This document shows, one piece after another, positions 54,361 through 64,000 of a stretch of 64,000 nt of DNA; position 1 is the stretch's first letter; every line of letters starts with the position of its first letter. The stretch lies in NCBI GenBank assembly GCA_003946805.1, contig RPSH01000012.1:1-64000 (forward strand), in the 5' to 3' direction. A program made the translations under genes and the position numbers. The notes under the pieces were generated by a model. That model ran no database searches. It was not told the DNA's origin and saw nothing but the letters and a program-made list of their open reading frames with translations. Source of the DNA: Bacillus sp. 2B10 (GTDB lineage Bacteria > Pseudomonadota > Alphaproteobacteria > Sphingomonadales > Sphingomonadaceae).

Positions 54361-55881
54361 ATGAGCATCGAATTTCTGGCACCCGACGTGGATGAGCTGA
54401 CCCCGCGTATCACCGTCATCGGGGTCGGCGGTGCCGGCGGCAACGCGATCGCCAACATGATCCGTGCCGAGGTGCAGGGGGTCGAGTTCCTCGTCGCCAA
54501 CACCGATGCGCAGGCGTTGAAGCAGTCGTCCGCGCCGCAGCGTATCCAGCTGGGTGCCAAGATCACGCAGGGGCTCGGTGCCGGCAGCCGTCCCGAAATC
54601 GGTCGCGCCGCGGCCGAGGAAACCATCGAGCAGGTGCAGAAGAGCCTCGAGGGCGCGCACATGTGCTTCATCGCCGCCGGCATGGGCGGCGGCACCGGCA
54701 CCGGCGCCGCCCCGGTGATCGCGAAAGCGGCGCGCGAGATGGGCATCCTGACCGTCGGCGTCGTGACCCGTCCGTTCGCGTTCGAGGGCAAGCGCCGCGC
54801 GAAGTCGGCCGATGCCGGGATCGAGGAACTGCAGAAATATGTCGATACGCTGATCGTCATCCCGAACCAGAACCTGTTCCTGATCGCCAACGCCAACACG
54901 ACCTTCAAGCAGGCCTTCGAAATGGCCGACGAAGTGTTGCAGCAGGGCGTGCGCGGCATCACCGACCTGATGGTCATGCCCGGCCTCATCAACCTCGACT
55001 TCGCCGACGTCCGTTCGGTGATGCAGGAAATGGGCAAGGCGATGATGGGCACCGGCGAGGCCGAGGGCGACAACCGCGCGATCGAGGCCGCGCAGCAGGC
55101 GATCGCCAACCCGCTGCTCGACGGCGTGTCGCTGAACGGCGCCAAGGGCGTGATCGTGTCGATCACCGGCGGCGACGACATGCGCCTGCTGGAGGTCGAC
55201 GAGGCCGCGAACCACATCCGCGAGCTGGTCGACGACGACGCCAACATCATCTGGGGTTCGGCGTTCAACAGCGAGCTGGAAGGCAAGATCCGCGTCTCGG
55301 TCGTCGCTACGGGCATCGAGGACGAGGCCCCGTCGCAGGCTGCGCCGCAGCCGGCACAGGCTGAACCGACCCGCGCCTTCTCGTTCAACGCGCCGCGCCG
55401 CCCCGCCGCCCCGACGGCACCTGCCGCCGCGCCGGTCGCGCCCAGCGGTGCCGCTGCCGAGCATCTCGACGAGGCACCGGCGCCCGCGCCGATGGACCGT
55501 TTCCCGCAAGGAACGAGCCAGCCTTCGGCGTCGGAGCGCGTCGTGCCGCATTCGACCTACGACACGCCGGCCACCGCGGCGCATGACGAGGACGAACTGG
55601 TCCTTGGCGCCGAACAGGCCGCCGCCCCGATGCCCGCCCCGATGCCCGCGCCGACCCCGGCGAGCGACTTCGGTGCGTCGTCCAGCGACGGCCGTCGCCG
55701 CTGGCTGACCCCCGACGCCCCGGCCGAGGCTCCGCGCAACGAGGCCCCGCCGGCACGCAAGCCCGGCGGCACGCTGTTCGAACGCATGGCCAATGCCGGC
55801 CGCGCCCCCGCGCGCGGCACCGACGATGCGAAGGAACCGCTGGACATCCCCCGCTTCCTGCATCGCCAGAACAATCAGTAG
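54361..55881 (+). CDS. ftsZ: Cell division protein FtsZ
   Basis: The product is 506 aa. It is a tubulin-like GTPase with the GGGTGTG signature at 109-115, VGGAGGNAI near the start, and T7-loop [10 protein letters not shown] long Pro/Ala-rich linker (320-480) is followed by the conserved C-terminal peptide [10 protein letters not shown] that binds FtsA. The 110-bp leader holds a GC hairpin (54269-54299) and GGGAGA before the ATG, so ftsZ may have its own transcription start. lpxC does not follow. Confidence 0.95.
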   Translation: MSIEFLAPDVDELTPRITVIGVGGAGGNAIANMIRAEVQGVEFLVANTDAQALKQSSAPQRIQLGAKITQGLGAGSRPEIGRAAAEETIEQVQKSLEGAHMCFIAAGMGGGTGTGAAPVIAKAAREMGILTVGVVTRPFAFEGKRRAKSADAGIEELQKYVDTLIVIPNQNLFLIANANTTFKQAFEMADEVLQQGVRGITDLMVMPGLINLDFADVRSVMQEMGKAMMGTGEAEGDNRAIEAAQQAIANPLLDGVSLNGAKGVIVSITGGDDMRLLEVDEAANHIRELVDDDANIIWGSAFNSELEGKIRVSVVATGIEDEAPSQAAPQPAQAEPTRAFSFNAPRRPAAPTAPAAAPVAPSGAAAEHLDEAPAPAPMDRFPQGTSQPSASERVVPHSTYDTPATAAHDEDELVLGAEQAAAPMPAPMPAPTPASDFGASSSDGRRRWLTPDAPAEAPRNEAPPARKPGGTLFERMANAGRAPARGTDDAKEPLDIPRFLHRQNNQ

Positions 55882-55893
55882 GCGACCGTTGCT

Positions 55894-56298
55894 ATGCCGC
55901 CCCGTGACTCGTTTCGCGGGGCGGCGCGTATTGCGATCTTCCTTCAGGCGGCCTGCTTCTCGATCGGCGCGTTGAACCATGCGCGCGATTTCGTGATCGG
56001 GGGGTGGCGGCCTTATCGCTGGGCGCCGTTGCCCGCGTTCGAGCTATATTGGTCGGCGCTTATCCTGCTCGATCTGTCGGTAGTGGTGCTGTTGACGATC
56101 GGGCGAATACGGGCAGGACTGCTTGTCGGCCTTGCGATCATGGTCAGCGACGTGGCTATCAACGTCGTTGCGACCCGGATGATGGGCTTTGCCGATTTCG
56201 GATGGCCGCTGCTGTTTCAGGTGGCACTGCTCGGTTCCATTCTCGGGTCGATCGGGTTCCTGTGGACTGCGGGGAAACGGCCGGCCGGTTTCGGTTGA
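55894..56298 (+). CDS. Small multi-pass membrane protein
   Basis: A 134-aa product from ATG 55894, 12 bp after ftsZ. Four predicted membrane segments, with short loops and few charged residues inside them. No family is recognised. Probably co-transcribed with ftsZ, although the link to division is only positional. Confidence 0.6.
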   Translation: MPPRDSFRGAARIAIFLQAACFSIGALNHARDFVIGGWRPYRWAPLPAFELYWSALILLDLSVVVLLTIGRIRAGLLVGLAIMVSDVAINVVATRMMGFADFGWPLLFQVALLGSILGSIGFLWTAGKRPAGFG

Positions 56299-56575
56299 TA
56301 GCGGCGTAGGCGAGGCAAACGGTTGGACGCGTGCGCTCGACCTTGCCCAAACCCCTTTCCTACAACAACACATCCTGCCAGCCTGTCGCTTCCCGTTTCG
56401 CAACCGACCCGTTTCCCGACCCGCAATCCGCACGCCGCACCAAATGCGCACGAGTGTGACTTTCGTGACCTTTGGACCGCATGGCTCGCTTCATCGTCAC
56501 CACCACTCGTTTCGTCGCCGGACCGCCGCCCGAACATTCCCCGTTCAGCCGCCGCATGGTTAAGCGGTCGCGCCC

Positions 56576-58564
56576 ATGACCCGACTCTCACCGCTTCATC
56601 TGACCGCGCTGCTGCTCGCCACCGCGTTGCCCCTGCCCGCCGCGGCGCAGACCGGGGCGATCGTCCAGCCGCCGACGCCCAACGCCGACCGCCTGTCGGA
56701 ACAGATGCGCGTCCTCGGCCGCAGCCCGAACGACGTGTCGGCGCTGGTGGAGGCGGGGCGGCTGTCGGGCAAGCTCGGCGATACCGATGCGGCGATGCAG
56801 TTCCTCGCGCGTGCCGAGAAGGTCGCGCCGAACGACCCGCGCATCCGTGCCGCCCGCGGCGTCGCGCTGGTCGGGATGGAGCGGCCGGGCGAGGCGCTGG
56901 CGCTGTTCGCCTCGGCCGAGCGTGCCGGCGTGAACATGACTCCCTATCTCGCCGAGCGGGGCCTTGCCTACGACCTGCTCGGCCGCGGATCGCTGGCCCA
57001 GGCTGATTACCGGCAGGCGCTGCGTGCGGGCGACGATGACGAGGTGACCCGCCGTCTCGCGCTGTCGCTCGGCATCGATGGCGACATGGCCGGCTCGACC
57101 GCCATACTGAACCCGCTGCTCCAGCGCGGCGACCGTGCCGCATGGCGGGTGCGCGCCTTCGTCCTCGCCATGTCGGGCGACGCCGCCGGTGCGGACAAGA
57201 TCACCGCCAGCGTGCTGCCCGGCTTCTCCGCCAGCCTCTCGCCCTTCTTCCGCCGCCTGCCCCAGCTGGCCGGGGCCGATCGCGCCTTCGCCGTCCATTA
57301 TGGCCGACTGGTGCCGAGTCCCGAGCGGCTGGCCGATGCCCGGCTCGCCCCGCCGCTGCCCGCGCCGGTCCGCACCGCGCCGCCGGTCGCGCTGGCCTCC
57401 GCCACGCCTGTCGCCGCCGCGGCCCCGGCCCGCACCGCCGCGCGCCGCCCGACCTATGCCGAGCGCCGCGCCGAACGCCAGCGCGAGGCGCAAGCCATAC
57501 AGGTCGCGCAGACCGAAGCGACCCGCCGCGCCGCCGAAGCCCGTGCGCAGCAACTGGCACAGGCGCAGGCCGCGCAGGCCGAGGCGACCCGTCGCGCCGC
57601 CGACGCCCGCGCGCAGCAACTCGCGCAGGCGCAGGCCGACGAGGCCGCCCGCCGCGCCGCGCTGGCCCAGCGTCAGCTTGCCGCGCAGCAGGCCGAACAG
57701 GCGCGTATCGCCGAAGCGACCCGTGTCGAGGCGGAGCGCGTCGCCGCCGCCCGCGCCGACGAACGCCGGGTCGCCGCCGAGGCGCTGGCCGTGCGCGACC
57801 GCGCCGAACAGGCCGCCCGCCCGCCGGTTCAGGTCGCCGCCGCGCCGGTGCCCGTGACCGTGGTCGACCGCCCGCCGGACGCTGCGCCCGCGCCGCCCGC
57901 CGCTCCGGTCGCCGTCGCCGGCAACCCCGCACCGGCCACGGCGCCCGCCGCCTCCAGCGCAGCCGCGACCGTCGCCGCGCGCAGAGGTTCGAACGACGAT
58001 GTCCTCGCCCGGATCATCCGCAACCTCGACATCCCGGCCTCCGAACTGGGCGTCGGTCCGCCGCTCGCCCCGGTCGCCGCCCCCTCGACCCTCGCTGCCG
58101 AGGCCGAAGCCGCCCGCCGCGCCGCGATCGCCCGCGAAGCGACGGCTCGCGCCGCCGAGGCCGCCGAAGCGAAGAAGGAAGCCGCCGCCCGCGCCGCCAC
58201 CGCCAAAAAGGCCGCCGAAGCCAAACGCCTCGCCGACGAGAAGAAGGCCGAGGCTGCCGAGGCCGCCCGCCTCGCACAGGTCAAGCGCGCCGATCCCGAA
58301 CGCCACTGGGTCCAGATCGCGGGCGGCGCCAACGTCGCCGGCCTTCCCGCCGCATGGGGCATCATGGCGGGCAAGGCACCCGCGCTGAAGGGGCGGCAGG
58401 CCTGGACCACGCCGCTGCGCGCGACCAACCGCCTGCTCACCGGCCCGTTCAAGAGCGATGCCGAGGCACAGGACTTCGTCAACACGCTGCGCAAATCGGG
58501 GGTGCAGGCGTTCGCCTTCACCAGCGAGGCGGGGCAGAAGGTCGTGCGGGTCCCGGTCAAGTGA
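56576..58564 (+). CDS. TPR- and SPOR-domain envelope protein
   Basis: A 662-aa product with a Sec signal peptide (cleavage near AAAQ). TPR-like helices lie at about 30-220. A very Ala/Arg/Glu-rich coiled-coil region (about 290-580) holds near-repeats of ATRRAA and [13 protein letters not shown]-terminal SPOR domain begins [19 protein letters not shown] domains bind denuded septal glycan, so it likely acts at the division site in the periplasm. Overlaps dgt by four bases. Confidence 0.8.
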   Translation: MTRLSPLHLTALLLATALPLPAAAQTGAIVQPPTPNADRLSEQMRVLGRSPNDVSALVEAGRLSGKLGDTDAAMQFLARAEKVAPNDPRIRAARGVALVGMERPGEALALFASAERAGVNMTPYLAERGLAYDLLGRGSLAQADYRQALRAGDDDEVTRRLALSLGIDGDMAGSTAILNPLLQRGDRAAWRVRAFVLAMSGDAAGADKITASVLPGFSASLSPFFRRLPQLAGADRAFAVHYGRLVPSPERLADARLAPPLPAPVRTAPPVALASATPVAAAAPARTAARRPTYAERRAERQREAQAIQVAQTEATRRAAEARAQQLAQAQAAQAEATRRAADARAQQLAQAQADEAARRAALAQRQLAAQQAEQARIAEATRVEAERVAAARADERRVAAEALAVRDRAEQAARPPVQVAAAPVPVTVVDRPPDAAPAPPAAPVAVAGNPAPATAPAASSAAATVAARRGSNDDVLARIIRNLDIPASELGVGPPLAPVAAPSTLAAEAEAARRAAIAREATARAAEAAEAKKEAAARAATAKKAAEAKRLADEKKAEAAEAARLAQVKRADPERHWVQIAGGANVAGLPAAWGIMAGKAPALKGRQAWTTPLRATNRLLTGPFKSDAEAQDFVNTLRKSGVQAFAFTSEAGQKVVRVPVK

Positions 58565-59721
58565 GGGCGAACTGGGCCGCCGATCCGCAGGCGCATGGCG
58601 GGCGGCTCCACCCCGAACCGGGCGACGCCACGCGCGGTCCCCGCGACGCGTTCCAGCGCGACCGTGACCGCATCATCCATTCGATCAGCTTCCGTCGCCT
58701 GCGCCACAAGACGCAGGTGTTCATGGCGCCCGATGGCGACCATTTCCGCGTCCGGCTGACCCACAGCCTCGAGGTCGCGCAAATCGGCCGCGCCGTCGCC
58801 CGGACGCTGGGCCTGAACGAGGACCTGACCGAGGCGCTGTGCCTCGCCCACGATATCGGCCACCCGCCCTTCGGCCATGCGGGGGAGGATGCGCTGCGCA
58901 AGGCGATGGCGGCGCATGGCGGCTTCGACCATAATGGGCAGACGCTGCGCACGCTGACCTGGCTCGACAGCCCGTACCCCCGCTGGCGTGGCCTGAACCT
59001 CACCTGGGATACGCTGGAGGGGCTGGCGAAGCACAACGGGCCGATCCCGACGCCCGGCTGGGCGCTGGCGCAGGCCGATGCCGCGCACGCCCTGCGGCTG
59101 GACGAATGGCCGTCGCTGGAGGCGCAGGTCGCGGCGATCGCCGACGACATCGCCTATGACAATCACGACATCGACGACGGCCTGCGTGCGGGGCTGCTGA
59201 CGCTCGACCAGTTGCTCGCCGTGCCGTTCGTCGCCGCCGGCTGGGACGTGGTTCGCGCGCGCTTTCCCGATGTGCCGGCCGACCGGCTGGTCGGCGAACT
59301 CACCCGGTCGCAGATCGGATCGATGGTCAACGACCTGATCGCCGAGACCCGCCGTCGCACCGCAGCCGCCGGTGTCGAAACCGTCGCCGACGTCCGCGCC
59401 GCGGGTCGGTGCCTCGCCCATTTCTCGCCCGAAATGGCGGAGGCGGAGCGGACGCTCAAGCGCTTCATGTATGCCAATCTCTACCACCATCCGCGCCAGC
59501 TCGCGGCGGCGCAGATCGCCGAACAGGTCGTCGATGGCCTGTTCGCCGCCTATCACGCTGATCCCGCGGCGATGCACGATGGCTGGCGCGAGAGCCTGCC
59601 CGCGGACGAACCCGACCGCAGCCGCCATATCGCCGACTATGTCGCGGGCATGACCGATCGCTTCGCGGTGCGCTGCTACGGGCAGGTCGTCGGGCCGATC
59701 GACCTGCCCGACGGGTTCTGA
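58561..59721 (+). CDS. dgt: Deoxyguanosinetriphosphate triphosphohydrolase-like protein
   Basis: A 386-aa product from GTG 58561 in the overlap with the SPOR gene. The HD-domain metal ligands are H68 (RLTHSLEV), H97-D98 ([14 protein letters not shown]) and a later [11 protein letters not shown]. It hydrolyses dNTPs (family dGTPases release tripolyphosphate). Class-2-type by length and lack of a Ser/Thr-rich insert; substrate preference is inferred. Confidence 0.9.
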   Translation: MRANWAADPQAHGGRLHPEPGDATRGPRDAFQRDRDRIIHSISFRRLRHKTQVFMAPDGDHFRVRLTHSLEVAQIGRAVARTLGLNEDLTEALCLAHDIGHPPFGHAGEDALRKAMAAHGGFDHNGQTLRTLTWLDSPYPRWRGLNLTWDTLEGLAKHNGPIPTPGWALAQADAAHALRLDEWPSLEAQVAAIADDIAYDNHDIDDGLRAGLLTLDQLLAVPFVAAGWDVVRARFPDVPADRLVGELTRSQIGSMVNDLIAETRRRTAAAGVETVADVRAAGRCLAHFSPEMAEAERTLKRFMYANLYHHPRQLAAAQIAEQVVDGLFAAYHADPAAMHDGWRESLPADEPDRSRHIADYVAGMTDRFAVRCYGQVVGPIDLPDGF

Positions 59722-59792
59722 CGCCGCTGGCATAACTCTGCGACAATCAGGGCGTTCGATCGCCTGACAGATTGGCAGTGGAGTCGCGGGCG

Positions 59793-61217
59793 ATGCCCCA
59801 GAGCGAGATCGCATGGAACCGGTTCGGGCTGGGCGCGCACGGCGACGCGGTGCCGCCCGCCGATCCGAAGCGCTGGCTGACCGATCAGTTCGCCCGCTGG
59901 AACCCGCGCCCGCCCGCGCTGGCCGGCGTGGCGACGACCGCGGTGGCGGGGCAGGCGGCGGCACAGGCGCAGGCCGACCTGCGCACGGTACGGCAGGAAC
60001 GCCGCGCGACGCAGGCGGAGGGCAAGGCGGAGGCGATGCCGATGGCCGCCGACCCGCCCGACAACCGCGCCGCGCAGATCCGCCGTGGCATCCGGCAATT
60101 CTATCTCGACGGCGTCGCGGCGCGCACCGCGGCGGCGGTGACCAGCGACACGCCGTTCGTCGAGCGCCTGATCCATTTCTGGTCGAACCATTTCGCGGTG
60201 TCGGCCGACAAGCTGCCCGTCACCGGCCTTGCCGCCGCGTTCGAATTCGACGCGATCCGCCCGCACGTCCTCGGCCGCTTCCACGACCTGCTGCTGGCGG
60301 TCGAGCGCCACCCGGCGATGCTGATCTATCTCGATCAGGCGCAGTCGGTCGGCCCTGACAGCCCCTTCGGCCAGCGCCGCGTCGACGGTCGTGCCGGCCT
60401 CAACGAAAATCTCGCGCGCGAGATACTGGAGCTGCATACGCTGGGCGTCCGCACCGGCTATGCGCAGTCGGACGTCACCGAACTCGCCCGCGCGCTGACC
60501 GGCTGGACCGTTGCCGGTCTCGGTCGCGGCGGCCCGCGCATCGTGCCCGGTGCGAACGGCAGCGCGGCGTTCGCCCCCGCGCTGCATCAGCCGGGCAAGC
60601 GCCGTATCCTCGGCCGCGACTATGCCGAAGGGGGCGTGGAACAGTCGGCGGCGGTGCTCGGCGATCTCGCGGTCCATCCCGCGACCGCGCGCCACGTCGC
60701 CACCAAGCTGGTCCGCCACTTCGTCGCCGACGATCCGCCGCCCGCCGCCGTCGCCCGCGTCGAGCGTGCCTTCCTGTCCTCGCGCGGCGACCTGCCGACC
60801 GTGTACCGCGCGCTGATCGACGCGCCGGAGGCATGGGCGCCCGGCACGGCCAAGTTCCGCACCCCATGGGAATGGACCGTCGCCGCGTTGCGCGCGATCG
60901 ATGCGCCGGTGACGGAGGGGCGGGGGATGTTCAACCTGTTCGGACAGCTGGGCCAGCCGATCTGGCGTCCGGGTCAGCCAAGCGGGTTCGACGACATCGC
61001 GGCCAGCTGGGCCGGGCCGGACGCTCTGATGCGCCGGGTCGAGGCCGCCGAGCGGCTGGCCGGCCGGCTGCGCGAGCCGCCCGATCCGCGTGCGCTGGCG
61101 ACCCGGCTGTTTCCCGACGGCCTTGCGCCTGCGACGCGGGCGGCGATCGATCGCGCCGAAAGCACGGCACAGGCGCTCGCCCTGCTGTTCGTCGCCCCCC
61201 AGTTCCTGCGGAGATAG
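59793..61217 (+). CDS. DUF1800 domain-containing protein
   Basis: A 474-aa product from ATG 59793; GTG/TTG codons upstream are also open. Conserved DUF1800 features include WNRFGLG at the start, LIHFWSNHFAVS, and LNENLAREILELHTLGV. It lacks an obvious signal peptide. It is found paired with DUF1501 genes across proteobacteria, and the two start 4 bp apart (stop 61217, ATG 61221). Biochemical function is unknown. Confidence 0.85.
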   Translation: MPQSEIAWNRFGLGAHGDAVPPADPKRWLTDQFARWNPRPPALAGVATTAVAGQAAAQAQADLRTVRQERRATQAEGKAEAMPMAADPPDNRAAQIRRGIRQFYLDGVAARTAAAVTSDTPFVERLIHFWSNHFAVSADKLPVTGLAAAFEFDAIRPHVLGRFHDLLLAVERHPAMLIYLDQAQSVGPDSPFGQRRVDGRAGLNENLAREILELHTLGVRTGYAQSDVTELARALTGWTVAGLGRGGPRIVPGANGSAAFAPALHQPGKRRILGRDYAEGGVEQSAAVLGDLAVHPATARHVATKLVRHFVADDPPPAAVARVERAFLSSRGDLPTVYRALIDAPEAWAPGTAKFRTPWEWTVAALRAIDAPVTEGRGMFNLFGQLGQPIWRPGQPSGFDDIAASWAGPDALMRRVEAAERLAGRLREPPDPRALATRLFPDGLAPATRAAIDRAESTAQALALLFVAPQFLRR

Positions 61218-61220
61218 GCC

Positions 61221-62366
61221 ATGACCGACCGGCGACATTTCCTGATCGGGGGCGCAGCGGCACTGTCCGCCGCCTTCGCTCCGCGCCTCGCCTATGCCCG
61301 CGCGGCGACCGAGCTGCGCTTCGTGTTCGTCATCCAGCGCGGGGCGGCCGACGGGCTCGCCACGGTGATGCCGACCGGCGACCCCGGCTATGCGGCGCTG
61401 CGGGGCGCATGGGGCGAGGATGCGGCGGCGGCGCGCAAGCTCGACGCCATGTTCGCGCTGCACCCCGCGCTGTCCGGCATGGCCGGGCTGTACGATAGCG
61501 GGCAGGCGCTGTTCGCCCACGCCATCGCCTCGCCCTATCGCGACCGGTCGCATTTCGACGGACAGAACGTGCTGGAGACGGGCGGGGCGGCGGCCTATGC
61601 GGTCAGGGACGGCTGGCTCAACCGCCTGCTGACGCTGCTCCCGCGCGAGGACGCTCGCGCCATCGCCGTCGCCGCTACGGTGCCGCTGGCGCTACGTGGC
61701 ACGCGCGAGGTCGCCTCCTACGCCCCCTCCGCATTGCCCGACGCCTCGGGCGACCTGATGGCGCGCGTGACCCAGCTCTATGCCGGGGATGCGCAGCTCC
61801 ATGCGCTCTGGGCGCAGGCGGTGCAGACCCGACAGCTGGCGCAGGAGGCGGGCGGCGATGCCGGCCGCAACGCCGCGGCGACCGGTACGCTGGCCGCCCG
61901 ACTGCTCGCGCCGGCCGACGGCGCGCGGATCGCGATGATCGAGACCGGCGGCTGGGACACCCACGCCGGACAGCGCGGGCGGCTGAACACCCAGCTCAAG
62001 GCGCTCGACGCGATGGTCGCGGCACTCAGGACCGGGCTGGGCACGGCATGGAGCCAGACGCTGGTGCTGGTCGCGACCGAGTTCGGCCGGACGGCGCGGA
62101 TCAACGGCACCGGCGGCACCGATCACGGCACCGCGACCGCGACGATGATGCTGGGCGGTACGGTGCTGGGCAAGCGCGTGGTGGCCGACTGGCCGGGGCT
62201 GTCGAAGCTGTACGAGGACCGCGACCTGACCCCGACGACCGATCTCGACGCACTGATCGCCGGCGCGGTCGCCGGACATTTCGGCATCGATCCGGCGCGG
62301 ACGATGGCGACGCTGTTCCCCGGCAACGGCGGGCGGCGTCCGGTGGCGGGACTGATCCGGGCGTGA
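61221..62366 (+). CDS. DUF1501 domain-containing protein, Tat-exported
   Basis: The product is 381 aa. A twin-arginine start (TDRRHFLIGG) is followed by a hydrophobic stretch and an AYA-R cleavage site, so export of the folded protein is likely. DUF1501 sulfatase-like motifs are IETGGWDTHAGQ, ATEFGRTARING and TDHGTATATMMLGG. It pairs with the preceding DUF1800 gene; the role is unknown. Confidence 0.85.
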   Translation: MTDRRHFLIGGAAALSAAFAPRLAYARAATELRFVFVIQRGAADGLATVMPTGDPGYAALRGAWGEDAAAARKLDAMFALHPALSGMAGLYDSGQALFAHAIASPYRDRSHFDGQNVLETGGAAAYAVRDGWLNRLLTLLPREDARAIAVAATVPLALRGTREVASYAPSALPDASGDLMARVTQLYAGDAQLHALWAQAVQTRQLAQEAGGDAGRNAAATGTLAARLLAPADGARIAMIETGGWDTHAGQRGRLNTQLKALDAMVAALRTGLGTAWSQTLVLVATEFGRTARINGTGGTDHGTATATMMLGGTVLGKRVVADWPGLSKLYEDRDLTPTTDLDALIAGAVAGHFGIDPARTMATLFPGNGGRRPVAGLIRA

Positions 62367-62428
62367 TCCTTTGCAGGGCGGGCGCTATCGGCTAAGCGGC
62401 GCGTTTGGATCAACCGACCGGAACCGCC

Positions 62429-64000
62429 ATGACGCTGTACCCCCGTTTCTTCGCCCATCTCGACCGCGCGCTCGACACGCTCGTCGCCCGCGGCGACCTG
62501 CCGGCGGGGCTGGAGCGACGCGCGATCACGGTCGAGCCGCCGCGCGACACGACGCATGGCGACCTGTCGACCAACGCCGCGATGGTGCTGGCCAAGCCGG
62601 CGAAGACCAATCCGCGCGCACTCGCCGAACTGCTGGTCGCCGAACTGGGTGGCCTTGCCGAAGTGGCGAGCGTGTCGGTCGCCGGGCCCGGCTTCATCAA
62701 CCTGACGCTGACCGACGACACGTGGCGCGGCGAGCTGGGCGCCATTGCGGAGGCGGGTGACGATTACGGTCGTTCGACCGTCGGCGCGGGGCAGGTGGTG
62801 AACATCGAATATGTCTCGGCCAACCCGACCGGGCCGATGCACATGGGTCATTGCCGCGGCGCGGTGGTCGGCGATGCGCTGGCCAGCCTGCTCGAATGGA
62901 ACGGCGCGCGCGTCATCCGCGAATATTATGTCAACGACGCCGGCGGACAGGTCGCCGTCCTCGCCCGCTCGGCCCATTTGCGTTATCGCGAGGCGTTGGG
63001 CGAGAGCGTCACGATCCCGGAAGGGCTGTATCCCGGCGACTATCTGGTCCCGGTGGGGAAGGCGCTCGCGGCCGAGTTCGGCGACCGCTACGTGGACGCA
63101 CCGGAGAGCGAATGGCTGGTGCTGTTCCGCACCAGGACCGTGGCGGCCATGCTCGACATGATCCGCGCCGACCTAAAACTGCTCGGCATCCATCATGACG
63201 TCTTCTCGTCCGAAGCCGAATTGCAGGCGGCGAGGAAGCCCGAAGCGGCCGAGGCATGGCTGCGCGCGCGCGACCTCGTCTATGACGGCGTGCTCGAAGC
63301 GCCGAAGGGCGAGACGCCCGAGGATTGGGAACCGGTCGAGCTGCCGCTGTTCCGCTCGACCCGGTTCGGCGACGATCAGGATCGACCGATCCGCAAGTCG
63401 GACGGGACGTGGACCTATTTCGGCGCGGACCTTGCCTATCATTTCCAGAAGGCCGAGGGCGTCGACCAGCTGATCGACATCTGGGGCGCCGACCATGCCG
63501 GCACCGTCAAGCGGATCGTCGCGGCGGTGCAGGCGCTGACCGAGGGCAAGACCCGCTTCGACGTCAAGCTGGTGCAGATGGTGCGCCTGCTGCGCGGCGG
63601 CGAGCCGGTGAAGATGTCGAAACGCGCCGGGAATTTCGTGACGCTGGCCGATGTCGTGAACGAGGTCGGCAAGGACGTCGTCCGCTTCACCATGCTGACG
63701 CGCAAGGCCGATGCGCAGATGGACTTCGACTTCGCGAAGGTGGTGGAGGCGTCGAAGGACAATCCGGTCTTCTATGTCCAGTACGCCCATGCCCGCGTCC
63801 ATTCGCTGGTCCGCCGTGCCGCAGAGGCCGGCATTGCCGAGGACGCGAACGCCGACCTGTCCCGTCTCGATACGGTCGAGCTGGCACTGGTGAAGCGTGC
63901 GGCGCAGTTTCCGCGCGTCGTCGAAAGCGCCGCAGCAGCGCGCGAGCCGCACCGGATCGCCTTCTACCTCTATGACCTGGCGGCGGAGTTCCACGCCGCG
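62429..64000 (+). CDS. argS: Arginyl-tRNA synthetase, runs off window end
   Basis: 524 codons are present and the frame is still open at 64000. Class I tRNA synthetase: the HIGH-type site is MHMGH (about 136-140) in SANPTGPMHMGH, and the KMSKS-type site is KMSKRAGN (near 395). The N-terminal Add_1 domain starts MTLYPRFFAHL. It charges tRNA-Arg. It begins 63 bp after the DUF1501 gene. Confidence 0.95.
   Translation, partial: MTLYPRFFAHLDRALDTLVARGDLPAGLERRAITVEPPRDTTHGDLSTNAAMVLAKPAKTNPRALAELLVAELGGLAEVASVSVAGPGFINLTLTDDTWRGELGAIAEAGDDYGRSTVGAGQVVNIEYVSANPTGPMHMGHCRGAVVGDALASLLEWNGARVIREYYVNDAGGQVAVLARSAHLRYREALGESVTIPEGLYPGDYLVPVGKALAAEFGDRYVDAPESEWLVLFRTRTVAAMLDMIRADLKLLGIHHDVFSSEAELQAARKPEAAEAWLRARDLVYDGVLEAPKGETPEDWEPVELPLFRSTRFGDDQDRPIRKSDGTWTYFGADLAYHFQKAEGVDQLIDIWGADHAGTVKRIVAAVQALTEGKTRFDVKLVQMVRLLRGGEPVKMSKRAGNFVTLADVVNEVGKDVVRFTMLTRKADAQMDFDFAKVVEASKDNPVFYVQYAHARVHSLVRRAAEAGIAEDANADLSRLDTVELALVKRAAQFPRVVESAAAAREPHRIAFYLYDLAAEFHAA

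Noticed and set aside
53228..54364. Long plus-strand frame overlapping ftsA
   Set aside because: Out-of-frame shadow of ftsA in GC-rich DNA, with Arg-rich improbable composition.
1..64000. CRISPR array or rRNA operon
   Set aside because: No regularly spaced short direct repeats and no rRNA sequence seen.

Overview
The window is GC-rich alphaproteobacterial chromosome, most likely from Sphingomonas or a close relative. The evidence is the full mra/fts/mur (dcw) cell-division cluster with sphingomonad-like proteins, a MetZ-type methionine pathway, frequent GTG/TTG starts with 4-base stop/start overlaps, and palindromic intergenic repeats. It has two parts: an accessory island (1 to about 29,990) and a conserved core (about 30,000 to 64,000), with a tRNA-Glu gene at the boundary.

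Island. The right end is a tyrosine recombinase gene (28016-29893, minus) lying against the 3' end of tRNA-Glu (29992-30066), the usual layout of a tRNA-targeting integrative element. Next to it is a MobA/MobL-like (MOBQ) relaxase (24938-27919) with a candidate oriT upstream (inverted repeat 24682-24706 plus a nic-like sequence). No type IV secretion genes are visible, so this looks like a mobilizable rather than self-conjugative element. Its left end is not in the window. Cargo between 18.6 and 24.3 kb is small unknown genes, an S8 subtilisin-like lipoprotein with a beta-rich C-terminus, and a highly structured 120-nt leader (20259-20380). An HTH-HTH-Dam-type adenine methyltransferase lies at 17554-18564.

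Left 17 kb: a defence-island-like set. It begins with the tail of an IS5-family transposase that appears to have cut off the 5' end of the first gene. A three-gene set follows (nuclease, helical protein, nuclease; 170-6638). Then come a divergent DUF4238 / Mrr-like nuclease pair, a small acidic gene with an in-frame stop, a translationally coupled SEFIR(TIR-like)-HEPN pair (10511-12753), and a YobI-type membrane P-loop NTPase with a 3' frameshift (13012-16616). The nuclease/helical set and the SEFIR-HEPN pair are the best candidates for an undescribed system.

Core. recJ, an exported unknown, metZ-apaG-lysR, cysK and a small membrane gene lead to the division cluster: mraZ-rsmH-ftsL-ftsI-murE-murF-mraY-murD-ftsW-murG-murC-(64-aa ORF)-murB-ddl-ftsQ-ftsA-ftsZ, nearly all with overlapping ends. 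Upstream of mraZ are regularly spaced TGGGN boxes typical of MraZ autoregulation. A palindromic repeat is inserted in frame within murD and another separates murB from ddl. Downstream are a small membrane protein, a TPR/SPOR-domain envelope protein, dgt, a DUF1800-DUF1501 pair and argS, which runs off the right edge. No rRNA gene or CRISPR array is visible.
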